Shown: piece after piece, positions 1 to 6,393 of the stretch
How positions within the stretch are numbered: the stretch's first letter is position 1
How the letters are laid out: each line of letters starts with the position of its first letter
Assembly: GCA_023145575.1 (NCBI GenBank)
Contig: JAGLDN010000045.1
Coordinates: 1 to 10,075 of the forward strand
Length of the DNA stretch: 10,075 nucleotides
Source: Psychromonas sp.
GTDB taxonomy: Bacteria > Pseudomonadota > Gammaproteobacteria > Enterobacterales > Psychromonadaceae
Direction of reading: 5' to 3'
Translations under genes and position numbers: made by a program
Notes under the pieces: model-generated
What the model saw: only the letters and a program-made list of their open reading frames with translations
What the model was told of the DNA's origin: nothing
Databases searched by the model: none

Positions 1-22
1 TAATCGTTAATCGTTAATCGTT
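1..22. repeat. Short tandem repeat, 7-bp unit TAATCGT
   Basis: Three perfect head-to-tail copies of TAATCGT open the window (1-21), so the array may extend beyond the left edge. It lies directly upstream of a copy of the palindromic miniature element. No function is evident. Confidence 0.8.
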
Positions 23-24
23 GA

Positions 25-98
25 TATACCTGTTGTTATGCTTTGATCTTATGTCCGAGCTAAAGCCTGACAACGTATAATGAAGTAGCAGGGGATTT
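25..98 (+). repeat. Palindromic miniature element, copy 1 (MITE-like)
   Basis: This segment aligns without gaps to 1311-1384, about 58 of 74 positions by hand count and 47 of 53 in the core 35-87. The left end reads TATACC, like the end of the IS630 relic at 1383. The right end is degraded: GGATTT stands where copy 2 has GGTATA. The two arms, starting TTATGCTTTG and ending near GTATAA, still pair imperfectly around an inner segment AGCTAAAGCC. It lies just upstream of mutM in the same orientation as copy 2. I interpret it as an old non-autonomous element. A REP-like intergenic palindrome is the alternative. Confidence 0.6.
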
Positions 99-110
99 TC
101 ATGGTTTAAT

Positions 111-166
111 TATAATTGCTTGAAAAGGTGTGGGAGTCTTTGATCTGTTAATGTATTATGTATAAT
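111..166 (+). promoter_or_regulatory. Possible mutM promoter boxes
   Basis: Two perfect TATAAT hexamers precede mutM, at 111-116 and 161-166. The second has a partial -35 (TTGATC, 140-145) with a short 15-bp spacer. It would start transcription near 173, inside the GGAG ribosome-binding site, which makes it an awkward promoter for the start at 181. The first leaves a leader of roughly 58 nt but has no good -35 box. In such AT-rich DNA either could be chance. Confidence 0.25.
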
Positions 167-180
167 AAATGGAGAAAAAT

Positions 181-993
181 ATGCCTGAGTTGCCTGAAGT
201 TGAAACTAGTCGCCGTGGCATTAGTGCGCATATTATAGGTTCGATAATCACTAATGTTATTATTCGGCAAGCTCAATTGCGTTGGCTAATACCCACGGAT
301 ATGCCTGATCATATCCAATATCGGAAGCTAATTTCCATTGATCGCAGAGCTAAATATCTGTTATTAAATTTCGGATCAGGCACGTTATTGATCCACTTGG
401 GTATGTCTGGTAGTTTGCGAATTTGTAAAGCAAATGAAACACATCAAAAACATGATCATGTTGATTTTGTTTTTGATAACTGCTTGTTGCGCTATACCGA
501 TCCACGCCGCTTTGGCGCTATTTTATGGTTAGGTTTATATCCTTTAAATTCAAAATTACTCTTCCATTTAGGGCCTGAGCCTTTAAATGAGGAGTTTACA
601 GGTGATCACCTCTATCAATTAGCTAAAAAGAGAAAATTACCCATTAAACAATTTATCATGGATCAAAAGGTCGTTACAGGAGTTGGTAATATTTATGCGA
701 CTGAAGCCTTATTCATAGCGGGCATTAGCCCAGCAATTCCAATAGGAAATATCTCGTTAAAACGTTATCAGTTATTGGTTAATGCGATAAAAGAAATTTT
801 ACAAGAAGCGATTAAAAAAGGTGGTACAACACTCAAAGACTTTGTCGGCGCAGATGGAAAACCAGGTTATTTTCAACAAACATTGCATATTTATGGAAAA
901 TCGGGCTGTGATTGTCCTAAATGTAAAACGGTGCTTCAATCAATTAAATTAGCGGGGCGCAATAGCGTTTACTGCTCTAATTGCCAAAAATAA
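181..993 (+). CDS. mutM: Formamidopyrimidine-DNA glycosylase (Fpg/MutM)
   Basis: This is a bifunctional DNA glycosylase and AP lyase that excises 8-oxoguanine and formamidopyrimidines in base-excision repair. The 270-residue length is typical of the family. An in-frame ATG lies at 169, but the start at 181 is chosen for two reasons: GGAG (171-174) sits six bases before it, and the family requires proline directly after Met, here MPELPEVE, where Pro2 becomes the catalytic N-terminal nucleophile after Met removal. Glu3 is the general acid and Lys58 (RRAK) the conserved catalytic lysine. LGMSG (73-77) holds the intercalating Met, and DPRRFG (107-112) the void-filling arginine. VGNIYATE (168-175) marks the helix-two-turn-helix. 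The C-terminal zinc finger is C245-x2-C248 and C265-x2-C268, with GR(259-260) before it. All key residues are present, so the gene looks intact. It stands alone, with mobile-DNA debris downstream. Confidence 0.97.
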   Translation: MPELPEVETSRRGISAHIIGSIITNVIIRQAQLRWLIPTDMPDHIQYRKLISIDRRAKYLLLNFGSGTLLIHLGMSGSLRICKANETHQKHDHVDFVFDNCLLRYTDPRRFGAILWLGLYPLNSKLLFHLGPEPLNEEFTGDHLYQLAKKRKLPIKQFIMDQKVVTGVGNIYATEALFIAGISPAIPIGNISLKRYQLLVNAIKEILQEAIKKGGTTLKDFVGADGKPGYFQQTLHIYGKSGCDCPKCKTVLQSIKLAGRNSVYCSNCQK

Positions 994-1123
994 TTGACCC
1001 AAAACAGGGCGCCTATAGACATTTTGAACCAAATATATTTTTTAGCCAAAAAGAACTAAACACTTTTTTTGATCGTTAATTTAACTATTTTTAGTCTCCG
1101 TGCGTACATAAAATAAAAATGTA
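994..1123. other. Intergenic region downstream of mutM
   Basis: This stretch is AT-rich with several T-runs (1040-1046, 1063-1070), but I see no convincing stem followed by a U-tract, so no terminator is called. An 11-bp string, GCCTATAGACA (1011-1021), recurs at 1477-1487 inside the IS630 transposase remnant. That may be a scrap of the same element or coincidence. Confidence 0.5.
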
Positions 1124-1146
1124 TATACCCATGTTATTTCATTTTG
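1124..1146 (+). repeat. Isolated IS630-type terminal repeat (candidate left end)
   Basis: The sequence starts TATACCCATGT. It matches the reverse complement of the end at 1675-1697 at about 16 of 23 positions, and the reverse complement of the relic's right end (1898-1918) at a similar level. It points rightwards, as the left end of an element would. No matching transposase begins here, so it may be a solo end left by a deletion, or the outer left end of a larger composite that includes 1311-1918. Confidence 0.4.
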
Positions 1147-1183
1147 GAAAGTCAGATCGGCAAATTGTGACAAGTAGCTAGGG

Positions 1184-1222
1184 ATAAAATTGAAGCCTAG
1201 TTATTCTAAGTCGAAATTTTAT
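1184..1222. repeat. Small inverted repeat (stem-loop)
   Basis: ATAAAATT (1184-1191) and AATTTTAT (1215-1222) form an 8-bp, all-AT stem around a 23-base loop, in a stretch with no gene. The stem is weak and has no T-tract, so it is not a terminator. It may be part of a decayed repeat that I cannot identify. Confidence 0.3.
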
Positions 1223-1310
1223 AACAACGCTAATTTTTACAAGTTTCCTTGCTCTATTGGGCTTTGCTCAAACACCAGCTCTTCGTTATAACATTCGCAA
1301 AGTGACTGCA

Positions 1311-1384
1311 ATTACCTAATGTTATGCTTTGGTCTGATGTCCTAGCTAAAGCCTGACCAAGCATAATGAAGTATCACTGGTATA
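1311..1384 (+). repeat. Palindromic miniature element, copy 2 (best preserved)
   Basis: This 74-bp unit runs from ATTACC to GGTATA. Internally, TTATGC-T-TTGGTC (1322-1334) pairs with GACCAAGCATAA (1355-1366), a 12-bp stem with one bulged T, so the whole unit can fold into a hairpin. Read from the other strand, the right end (TACCAGTGATACTT) matches the left end of the adjacent IS630 relic at about 22 of 28 positions. The TACC...GGTA termini beside a TA fit insertion at TA, the IS630/Tc1 habit. I infer a non-autonomous MITE mobilised by an IS630 transposase. Confidence 0.7.
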
Positions 1385-1408
1385 TACCCGTGATACTTGA
1401 TAATGCTT
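1359..1408. repeat. 50-bp near-perfect palindrome, two element ends head to head
   Basis: Centred between 1383 and 1384, 22 of 25 base pairs match; the mismatched pairs are 1378/1389, 1368/1399 and 1365/1402. The left half is the right end of miniature element copy 2. The right half is the left end of the IS630 relic, and the two share the central TATA. The palindrome is therefore best explained as two homologous terminal repeats abutting, not as a separate regulatory site. Confidence 0.75.
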
Positions 1409-1461
1409 AGCATTTAGAAAAAACAACTTGCAATTTATTGTGAAGAGATCAAAGTAGAGGC

Positions 1462-1885
1462 ATGCAAATATCATTAGCCTATAGACAAATGAACATTTTA
1501 GAATCTCGCCACAAAATGAGTCGGGACAATAATGAGTGTGACAGAATAAATGCTATTTTGTTTTCTGATGAAGGCTGATCTGAAGAAATGATATATCAAG
1601 CTTTACGAAAGCATGAAACAACAATTACCTAATATTGTGCCCTGTTCTGATTATCAAGCTTGAGCTTGACAAAACATTTTTACGTCACATGGGTATAATC
1701 CCAATTTAAACCCTATCGAACGGCTTTGGAAAGTCATGAATGAGCATGCAAGAGATAATAAATATTTACTCACTGCAAAAGGCTTCCGGCGAAGCATTGA
1801 TAATTTTTTTGATAGCACATTACCAAAAATTGGTCATGCCTTAACAGCTGGAATTAATGACAACTTTGAGTCTTTCAATGTTTGA
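1462..1885 (+). pseudogene. IS630-family transposase remnant (N- and C-terminal pieces)
   Basis: The 5' piece starts at ATG 1462. It reads as the helix-turn-helix region of IS630 transposases (CDRINAILFSDEG, then SEEMIYQAL), with an in-frame TGA at 1576-1578 where the family usually has Trp. It stops at TAA 1630-1632. The 3' piece (1691-1885) is in another frame. It carries the family's C-terminal signature YNPNLNPIERLWKVMNEHAR, including the Glu of the DDE triad, and runs open to TGA 1883-1885. About 200 central codons, with both catalytic Asp residues, are missing, and copy 3 of the miniature element fills the gap. The gene is clearly non-functional. Confidence 0.85.
1624..1697 (+). repeat. 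Palindromic miniature element, copy 3 (degenerate, inside the IS630 relic)
   Basis: This aligns without gaps to copy 2 over the same 74 bp, about 52 of 74 positions by hand count. It includes TTACCTAAT at the left end and GGTATA at the right end. Transposase homology ends where the copy begins and resumes at its final TATA (codon Tyr of the YNPN motif). The copy therefore sits at the deletion breakpoint. Read from the other strand its right end is TATACCCATGTGACG. Confidence 0.55.
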
Positions 1886-1950
1886 TGAATTGAAGAATTT
1901 TGAAGTGGCATAGGTATAGTATTTGCTTTAATTTATCGCCATGCGCGATC

Positions 1951-2550
1951 TTAAGCACGGATAACATGCGCAAGTTTTAGAGGCTTTGGTTTATTTTTGA
2001 GTAAAGTATTGGCAAGTATACTTGGTCTATGAGCTAATATCTTACGACATTATCGGCCAGATAAAGTCTACATTTTCTAACCGATACTTTATTCATATTA
2101 AACTGACCAGTTATTTGAACGAACACAGTTTCAAGTAGTCGACGCGTTCTATTTAAAAAAGTTCGTTCGGTTTGTTCAAGATGATTGACCATATTATGGC
2201 GTACTGGCGTACTGGCGTTTCTAGTTTTATTGCTCGCCATCTAAATTACTTTTTACAAGGGCTGATAAATAGCCTTTATCTCCCAATAAATAATTGTGAT
2301 TTTTAACTTTAAGTAGTTCCCAAACAGCCATTCGTTCGCTATCTGATGTCTTTGTTAGGGTGAAATTTACAATACTCCCCTGATAATCTATAAGTAAATG
2401 TTCCTTGGATCCAGAATAAATCTCTGATTTACTTGCACAATATCCATGTCCAGCCTCGCCTTAAAAGCCTTTACTTTTCTTTGACCGCTTAAAGTGAGCT
2501 ATGACCATTTGAAAATCATGAACAATAAAACATCTAGCATTTATATTCAT
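1951..2550 (-). pseudogene. IS982-type (DDE) transposase remnant
   Basis: Read on the minus strand from 2550, the conceptual protein begins MNINARCFIVHDFQMV and continues AHFKRSKKSKGF to an in-frame TAA (2461-2463). It then runs GEAGHGYCASK, the stretch FTLTKTSDSERMAVWE, and GDKGYLSALV, which has the DKGY motif of the catalytic core. A frameshift near 2228-2240 moves it to the frame reading STPVRHNM, then RRLLETVFVQITGQFN. A second frameshift near 2034 leads to KILAH and NTLLKNKPKPLKLAHVI, ending at TAA (1951-1953). One stop, two frameshifts and a missing N-terminus make it dead. The open frame at 2034-2240 is a piece of this relic and not a gene. Family assignment is by motif recall; a close DDE family is possible. 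Confidence 0.8.
2198..2218. repeat. 8-bp tandem repeat inside the IS982-type relic
   Basis: GGCGTACT is present twice (2198-2205, 2206-2213), followed by a partial third copy, GGCGT. It lies close to the frameshift in the transposase relic and looks like a slippage duplication that arose during its decay. Confidence 0.6.
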
Positions 2551-2894
2551 TTATTTTTTTAATTCTCTTAAAGTAACGGCTTCACATGGAACAGGTTTGA
2601 TGTTTGTTTTAAATTTCGGCTTTTAATTTTTAATTTGTAATTTTTAAAAAAATACTATGTTTTGCAATAACTTCGCCTATTTTATTTAAGCTCAAAATAG
2701 AGTATCCGTTCAAGATAAATCAACAACTTATAGGCAGAAAAACTTACTGCAATGGGTTAGCATTCATTTTGGCGAAGGTATTGATTTTAAGGATGTAATA
2801 AATATTTCTCATATTCTATTTTATATTAAAATCTTAATTTTTAACTGCGTAATATCAGTAAAATAAAATAAAATAAAATAAATTTAAGCTACAT
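2551..2894. other. Gene-poor AT-rich spacer between the IS relic and miaE
   Basis: This stretch is very AT-rich and full of T- and A-runs. It contains one plus-strand open frame of 58 codons without an ATG (2690-2866). Its conceptual product includes TYRQKNLLQWVSIHFGEGID and then a hydrophobic run, ILFYIKILIF. I do not recognise it. It could be a scrap of a decayed gene or chance. No terminator for the converging miaE is visible. Confidence 0.4.
2860..2880. repeat. AAAAT pentanucleotide tandem repeat
   Basis: There are four head-to-tail copies of AAAAT, just past the 3' end of miaE. It is a simple-sequence tract that may vary in length by slippage. It does not overlap a gene. Confidence 0.8.
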
Positions 2895-3656
2895 TTAATT
2901 GAAAGGTGAGCCACTGTGAAATTTAAAATCAGTATCTTTTGTTAAAATAAGTTGGGCTTCTACTTTACCAATGTGGTCAATACGATCACTAATATCTTTA
3001 CCTGCAATTTGCGTAGCAAGTGCTAAATAATCTTGATAATGCCGCGCTTCTGAGCGTAATAATGACACATAGAATTTATTCAAATCATTATCAAGGTGTG
3101 GCGCTAATTTGGCGAACCTCTCACATGAACGCGCTTCAATATAAGCTGCAATGATCATCTTGTCTATTAAAGCATTTGGCTCATAAGTTGTAACATGTTT
3201 CATCATCCCTTTAGCATATCGCCCTGCTGTTACTACATTAAAAGGGATGTTTCTATTTATCATAATCTTCAACACTTGATAAAAATGATGAAGCTCTTCT
3301 TTGATCAACAACACCATTTTATCAATAAGATCGTGGCTATACGGCGAGTTATTTTTGGGTAGGATAACTTTAGATAAATTATTTTTATGGGTTAATGAGT
3401 GTAAATCACCTTTTTTTCGGTAAAGAAAATCTTCATAAGGTTTTAACCATTCAACGAGTACTTTGCTACTTGCTTTATCTACAGCATACTTGCGTATTAG
3501 GTGCATTGCGGTTTGAGCGGCCTTCAATTCACATGCCAGATGATCTCGTAAAATGTTGGGTAAGTTTTCTGGTTTTTTAGCTTCATTAATCCAGGCCTCT
3601 GGCGTTTCACATTTCAAGAAACTTAAGATTGGAGCTAATAGTTGTAAAGTAGGCAT
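2895..3656 (-). CDS. miaE: tRNA 2-methylthio-N6-isopentenyladenosine(37) hydroxylase MiaE
   Basis: MiaE is a non-haem diiron monooxygenase. It hydroxylates the isopentenyl group of ms2i6A at tRNA position 37, after MiaA and MiaB have acted. The 253-residue protein shows the four-helix-bundle iron ligands: Glu43 (CELKAAQTAM), the ExxH pair Glu121/His124 (KEELHHF), Glu174 (YIEARSCERF) and the second ExxH pair Glu203/His206 (SEARHYQDY). Residues 55-108 contain the extra segment (WLKPYEDFLYR) that I recall from the Salmonella-type long form. The C-terminal FHSG also fits. The start at 3656 gives MPTLQLLAPILSFL, a normal N-terminus for the family; the ribosome-binding site is weak. It lies 89 bp downstream of the mechanosensitive channel gene on the same strand, so it could be co-transcribed or have its own promoter. 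The reaction needs O2, so an aerobic or microaerobic life is implied. Confidence 0.95.
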   Translation of the reverse strand: MPTLQLLAPILSFLKCETPEAWINEAKKPENLPNILRDHLACELKAAQTAMHLIRKYAVDKASSKVLVEWLKPYEDFLYRKKGDLHSLTHKNNLSKVILPKNNSPYSHDLIDKMVLLIKEELHHFYQVLKIMINRNIPFNVVTAGRYAKGMMKHVTTYEPNALIDKMIIAAYIEARSCERFAKLAPHLDNDLNKFYVSLLRSEARHYQDYLALATQIAGKDISDRIDHIGKVEAQLILTKDTDFKFHSGSPFN

Positions 3657-3745
3657 TGTCTGAAATATCTCATTAAGAATGAATCTGAATTAAGGATAAG
3701 CAACACTTTTAAATACTGTTATTTATTACCTATACCCTTTTTAGG

Positions 3746-4834
3746 CTAAATAATTGGCTGAGCGACATCTTTGTCAATCTGAAGAACTCTTGTTGGAAAT
3801 GCAAATTCAGCTTGATTAGCAAAAACAACTTCGGATACTTTTAATAAAATATCTTGCTTAACCTTTTGAAATACAATCCAATTAGTTGTTTTGGTAAAGG
3901 TATAAATGAAGAAATCTATTGAACTTTGATTAAATGTAGTCAAATTTACCATCAGAGTTTGATGTTGATCAATATCCTCATGGACTTCTAACATATTGCG
4001 CACACCAGAAATAATTGCTTCTATTTTATTAATATCTTTATAACGAATGCCAAAGGTTTCATTAATACGACGGTTGCTCATTCGAGTCGCATTTTCTAAC
4101 ACTATTTGTGTAAATAAACTATTTGGTACATATAAAGGTCGTTTATCAAAGGTTCTTATTTTAGTGAGTCGCCAGCCTATTTTCTCAACTGTGCCCTCAA
4201 TCTGACGATCAGGGCTACGGATCCAATCGCCAATTTTAAACGGCTTGTCTAAATAAATCATGATTGCCCCAAAAAAATTACCTAATAGATCTTTTGCCGC
4301 CATACCCACAATTAAGCCGCCCATGCCACCAAAAGCAAGTAATCCAGATAAACTTATTCCAAAAGATTGAACAATTGATAGTGAGGTAAGTATAATGATA
4401 GTGAGCTTTGCAAGTTTTGCCATAGCATGCGCAGTTGTTGTATCCCGATAATCGGATTCAATTGCAGTCAGTTTAATTTTATGCACTAATCGCCAAAGTA
4501 CCGAGGCAATGAGTAATAAGAAAATGGCTTTTTGAAAAGCAGCGAACGAAATTGGCAGAGCAAAAAATTTACTGTTTGAAATAATATCAAGCACAATAGT
4601 GGATGCGCCAATCCATACAATCAGCCAAGAAACAGGTTTAGACAAAGCAAACCAAATAACATCATCAAATTTATAATTGGTCTTATGAACCAGTATTTGC
4701 CCTTTCTTTGCAACATAATTCCAAATCAACGTGGCGACAGCTGTAATGGCAATAATCAGTAAAATATAATTTAGCTGATTATTACTATTCAATGAATTCA
4801 AAAGTTCATTAGCATAAGCATTTATTTTATCCAT
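3746..4834 (-). CDS. MscS-family mechanosensitive ion channel, YnaI-like
   Basis: This is an inner-membrane channel that opens under membrane tension and releases ions and small solutes during hypo-osmotic shock. The protein has 362 residues. Hydrophobic segments lie at about 22-42, 64-85, 98-118 and 140-160. A pore helix follows at about 162-195 (SGLLAFGGMGGLIVGMAAKD) with the Gly/Ala packing typical of the MscS TM3. The cytoplasmic beta domain carries FKIGDWIRSPDR, EGTVEKIGWR and RPLYVPNSLF, and the C-terminal part has FTKTTNW and AEFAFPTR. These strings and the five-segment layout resemble E. coli YnaI (MscMJ-type) more than the three-helix MscS. Start codon 4834 is preceded by AAGGA eight bases upstream, a good ribosome-binding site. 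The gene is transcribed divergently from dnaB and stands upstream of miaE. Confidence 0.92.
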   Translation of the reverse strand: MDKINAYANELLNSLNSNNQLNYILLIIAITAVATLIWNYVAKKGQILVHKTNYKFDDVIWFALSKPVSWLIVWIGASTIVLDIISNSKFFALPISFAAFQKAIFLLLIASVLWRLVHKIKLTAIESDYRDTTTAHAMAKLAKLTIIILTSLSIVQSFGISLSGLLAFGGMGGLIVGMAAKDLLGNFFGAIMIYLDKPFKIGDWIRSPDRQIEGTVEKIGWRLTKIRTFDKRPLYVPNSLFTQIVLENATRMSNRRINETFGIRYKDINKIEAIISGVRNMLEVHEDIDQHQTLMVNLTTFNQSSIDFFIYTFTKTTNWIVFQKVKQDILLKVSEVVFANQAEFAFPTRVLQIDKDVAQPII

Positions 4835-4917
4835 TATTATTTCCTTCTTACTCTATTCAAGTGACTTATTTTCTCTATGTTATTTTAATGTAATGGGGCG
4901 ACAAGCTCAATCAAAAC

Positions 4918-4946
4918 TTCGCATTTTAATGTTTCATGGGTATACT
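4918..4946 (+). promoter_or_regulatory. Candidate dnaB promoter overlapping a transposon-end-like sequence
   Basis: TTCGCA (4918-4923) and TATACT (4941-4946) are spaced by 17 bp and match the sigma-70 consensus at 4 of 6 and 5 of 6 positions. Transcription would start near 4953, leaving a leader of about 37 nt before the ATG at 4990. The -10 box lies in CATGGGTATA (4935-4944), the same 10 bases that end miniature element copy 3 at 1688-1697, with CATTTT also shared further upstream. Confidence 0.45.
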
Positions 4947-4989
4947 TAGCCTTAAATTAAATCTCCTATTCTTTATTCAAGGTGTTTTT

Positions 4990-6384
4990 ATGGTCAACAG
5001 CTCCGTATATAGCAAACAAAAGACTCAAAGTGTTCCTTCACTAAAAACAGTTCCGCATTCTTTTGAAGCTGAACAATCGGTCATTGGTGGACTATTGCTT
5101 AAAAATGATGTTTGGAATGATGTTGCAGAGCGCGTTGTTGAAAAAGATTTTTACCACCGAGCACACCGTACTATTTTTGCGATGATTGAAAAGTTAAGTA
5201 GCGAAGATATTGCTGTTGATCTGGTTACCCTTTCAGAGAGTTTAGAGAATACACAAGAGCTTGAGAGTGTTGGTGGGTTTGCCTACCTTGCTGATTTATT
5301 ACAAAATACACCAAGTGCTGCCAATATTAATAACTATTCAGATATTGTGCGAGAACGTGCGATTGTCCGCGAATTAATTGCTGTCGCTAATGAAATAGCT
5401 GAAGCTGGATATGAAACACAAGGGCGAGACAGTGCAGAGCTACTTGATTTTGCAGAAGCAAAAGTGTTTCAAATAGCAGAATCGCGTGCGGATAAAAGTG
5501 GTGGTCCTCAACCCATCAAAGATATTTTAAAAGATACTGTTGCGCGTATTGATGAGCTTTGTAAAAATCCAAGAAATGGTATCACAGGGCTTTCATCTGG
5601 TTACTCTGATTTAGACCAAAAAACCACTGGTTTTCAGCCAGGTGATTTAATCATTGTTGCTGCGCGTCCTTCAATGGGGAAAACCACTTTCGCAATGAAT
5701 ATCGCTGAACACGCGGCACTAAATGCGAAAAAACCAACCGTTATTTTTTCTTTAGAAATGCCAGCTGATCAGATCATGAATCGTATGTTGGCATCACTTG
5801 GTCGCATAGATCAAGGCCACATTCGAACGGGGCAACTTGATGAAAATGATTGGGCATCTTTGTCATCTACTATGTCTATTTTACTTGAGAAAGGGAATAT
5901 GTATATCGATGATAGCGCCGCATTAACTCCGACCGAGCTGCGTTCTCGTGCCCGTCGTATCGCCCGTGATCATGGCGGTGTAAGTCTCATAATGATCGAT
6001 TACTTGCAATTGATGCGGGTCCCGTCACTTTCTGAAAATAGAACCCTTGAAATATCAGAAATATCGCGTTCATTAAAAGCATTAGCCAAAGATCTCAAAT
6101 GTCCTGTTATTGCACTGTCACAATTAAATCGTGGATTAGAGCAACGTGCGGATAAGCGCCCAATCAATTCCGATTTGCGTGAATCGGGTGCAATTGAACA
6201 AGATGCAGACTTAATTATGTTTATCTATCGAGATGAAGTTTATAATGAAGACAGTGATCAAAAGGGGATCGCAGAAATTATTATTGGTAAACAGCGTAAC
6301 GGGCCGATAGGCAAAGTGCGCTTAACATTTCAAGGTAAATATTCACGTTTTGATGATTACACGGGTGCTAATTATAATGAATAG
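4990..6384 (+). CDS. dnaB: Replicative DNA helicase DnaB
   Basis: DnaB is the hexameric 5'-3' helicase that unwinds DNA at the replication fork and recruits primase DnaG. The ATG at 4990 is preferred over the in-frame ATG at 4936: AAGGTG lies five bases upstream, the length (464 residues) matches the family, and the earlier ATG overlaps the likely -10 box and would add an unrelated hydrophobic stretch. The N-terminal DnaB domain begins near residue 22 (PHSFEAEQSVIGGLL) and runs to about 125, followed by a linker. The RecA-like domain has Walker A RPSMGKTT (226-233), FSLEMP (253-258), Walker B LIMIDYLQLM (333-342), the SQLNRGLEQR motif (377-386) and DLRESGAIEQDAD (395-407). All catalytic motifs are intact and there is no intein. 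It is the first gene of the dnaB-alr-menC-menE cluster, and alr follows after 9 bp. Confidence 0.98.
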   Translation: MVNSSVYSKQKTQSVPSLKTVPHSFEAEQSVIGGLLLKNDVWNDVAERVVEKDFYHRAHRTIFAMIEKLSSEDIAVDLVTLSESLENTQELESVGGFAYLADLLQNTPSAANINNYSDIVRERAIVRELIAVANEIAEAGYETQGRDSAELLDFAEAKVFQIAESRADKSGGPQPIKDILKDTVARIDELCKNPRNGITGLSSGYSDLDQKTTGFQPGDLIIVAARPSMGKTTFAMNIAEHAALNAKKPTVIFSLEMPADQIMNRMLASLGRIDQGHIRTGQLDENDWASLSSTMSILLEKGNMYIDDSAALTPTELRSRARRIARDHGGVSLIMIDYLQLMRVPSLSENRTLEISEISRSLKALAKDLKCPVIALSQLNRGLEQRADKRPINSDLRESGAIEQDADLIMFIYRDEVYNEDSDQKGIAEIIIGKQRNGPIGKVRLTFQGKYSRFDDYTGANYNE

Positions 6385-6393
6385 AATTAATCC

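Larger units (their letters stand above)
1383..1918 (+). mobile_element. Decayed IS630-family insertion sequence, internally deleted
   Basis: The left end at 1383 begins TATACCCGTGATACTT. The right end, read from the other strand at 1918, begins TATACCTATGCCACTT. The two agree at about 15 of 21 positions, giving terminal inverted repeats that start at a TA, as in IS630 elements. Between them lie only the first and last parts of a transposase gene. The element spans about 536 bp, less than half of what a full transposase of roughly 340 residues would need. It cannot move by itself, although its ends might still be recognised by a transposase encoded elsewhere. Confidence 0.7.

Noticed and set aside
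169..180. Upstream ATG for mutM
   Set aside because: It would bury the catalytic Pro at position 6 and overlaps the ribosome-binding site. The enzyme needs Pro directly after the removed Met.
1011..1079. Open frame after mutM containing AYRHFEPNIFFSQKELN
   Set aside because: It is short, has no start codon, begins in overlap with the mutM end in another frame, and has no recognisable homology.
2034..2240. Minus-strand open frame of 68 codons as a stand-alone small gene
   Set aside because: Its sequence (RRLLETVFVQITGQFN) continues the IS982-type transposase read from the neighbouring frames. It is one frame-shifted piece of a pseudogene.
994..2894. CRISPR array, tRNA or integrated phage in the gene-poor region
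   Set aside because: The repeats are too few and not regularly spaced. No cloverleaf with a T-loop GTTCRA motif was seen, and the only coding remnants are transposases.
3395..3580. Plus-strand open frame of 61 codons
   Set aside because: It lies wholly inside miaE on the opposite strand and has no recognisable motif. It is an antisense shadow.
4882..4932. Direct repeat ATTTTAATGT (4882-4891 and 4923-4932) as an operator pair
   Set aside because: It is a 10-bp, nearly all-AT string in AT-rich DNA, with no palindromic symmetry and no known regulator. Chance is likely.
4936..4989. Upstream ATG for dnaB
   Set aside because: It has no ribosome-binding site, adds a hydrophobic stretch foreign to DnaB, and overlaps the likely -10 box. 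The ATG at 4990 is well placed.
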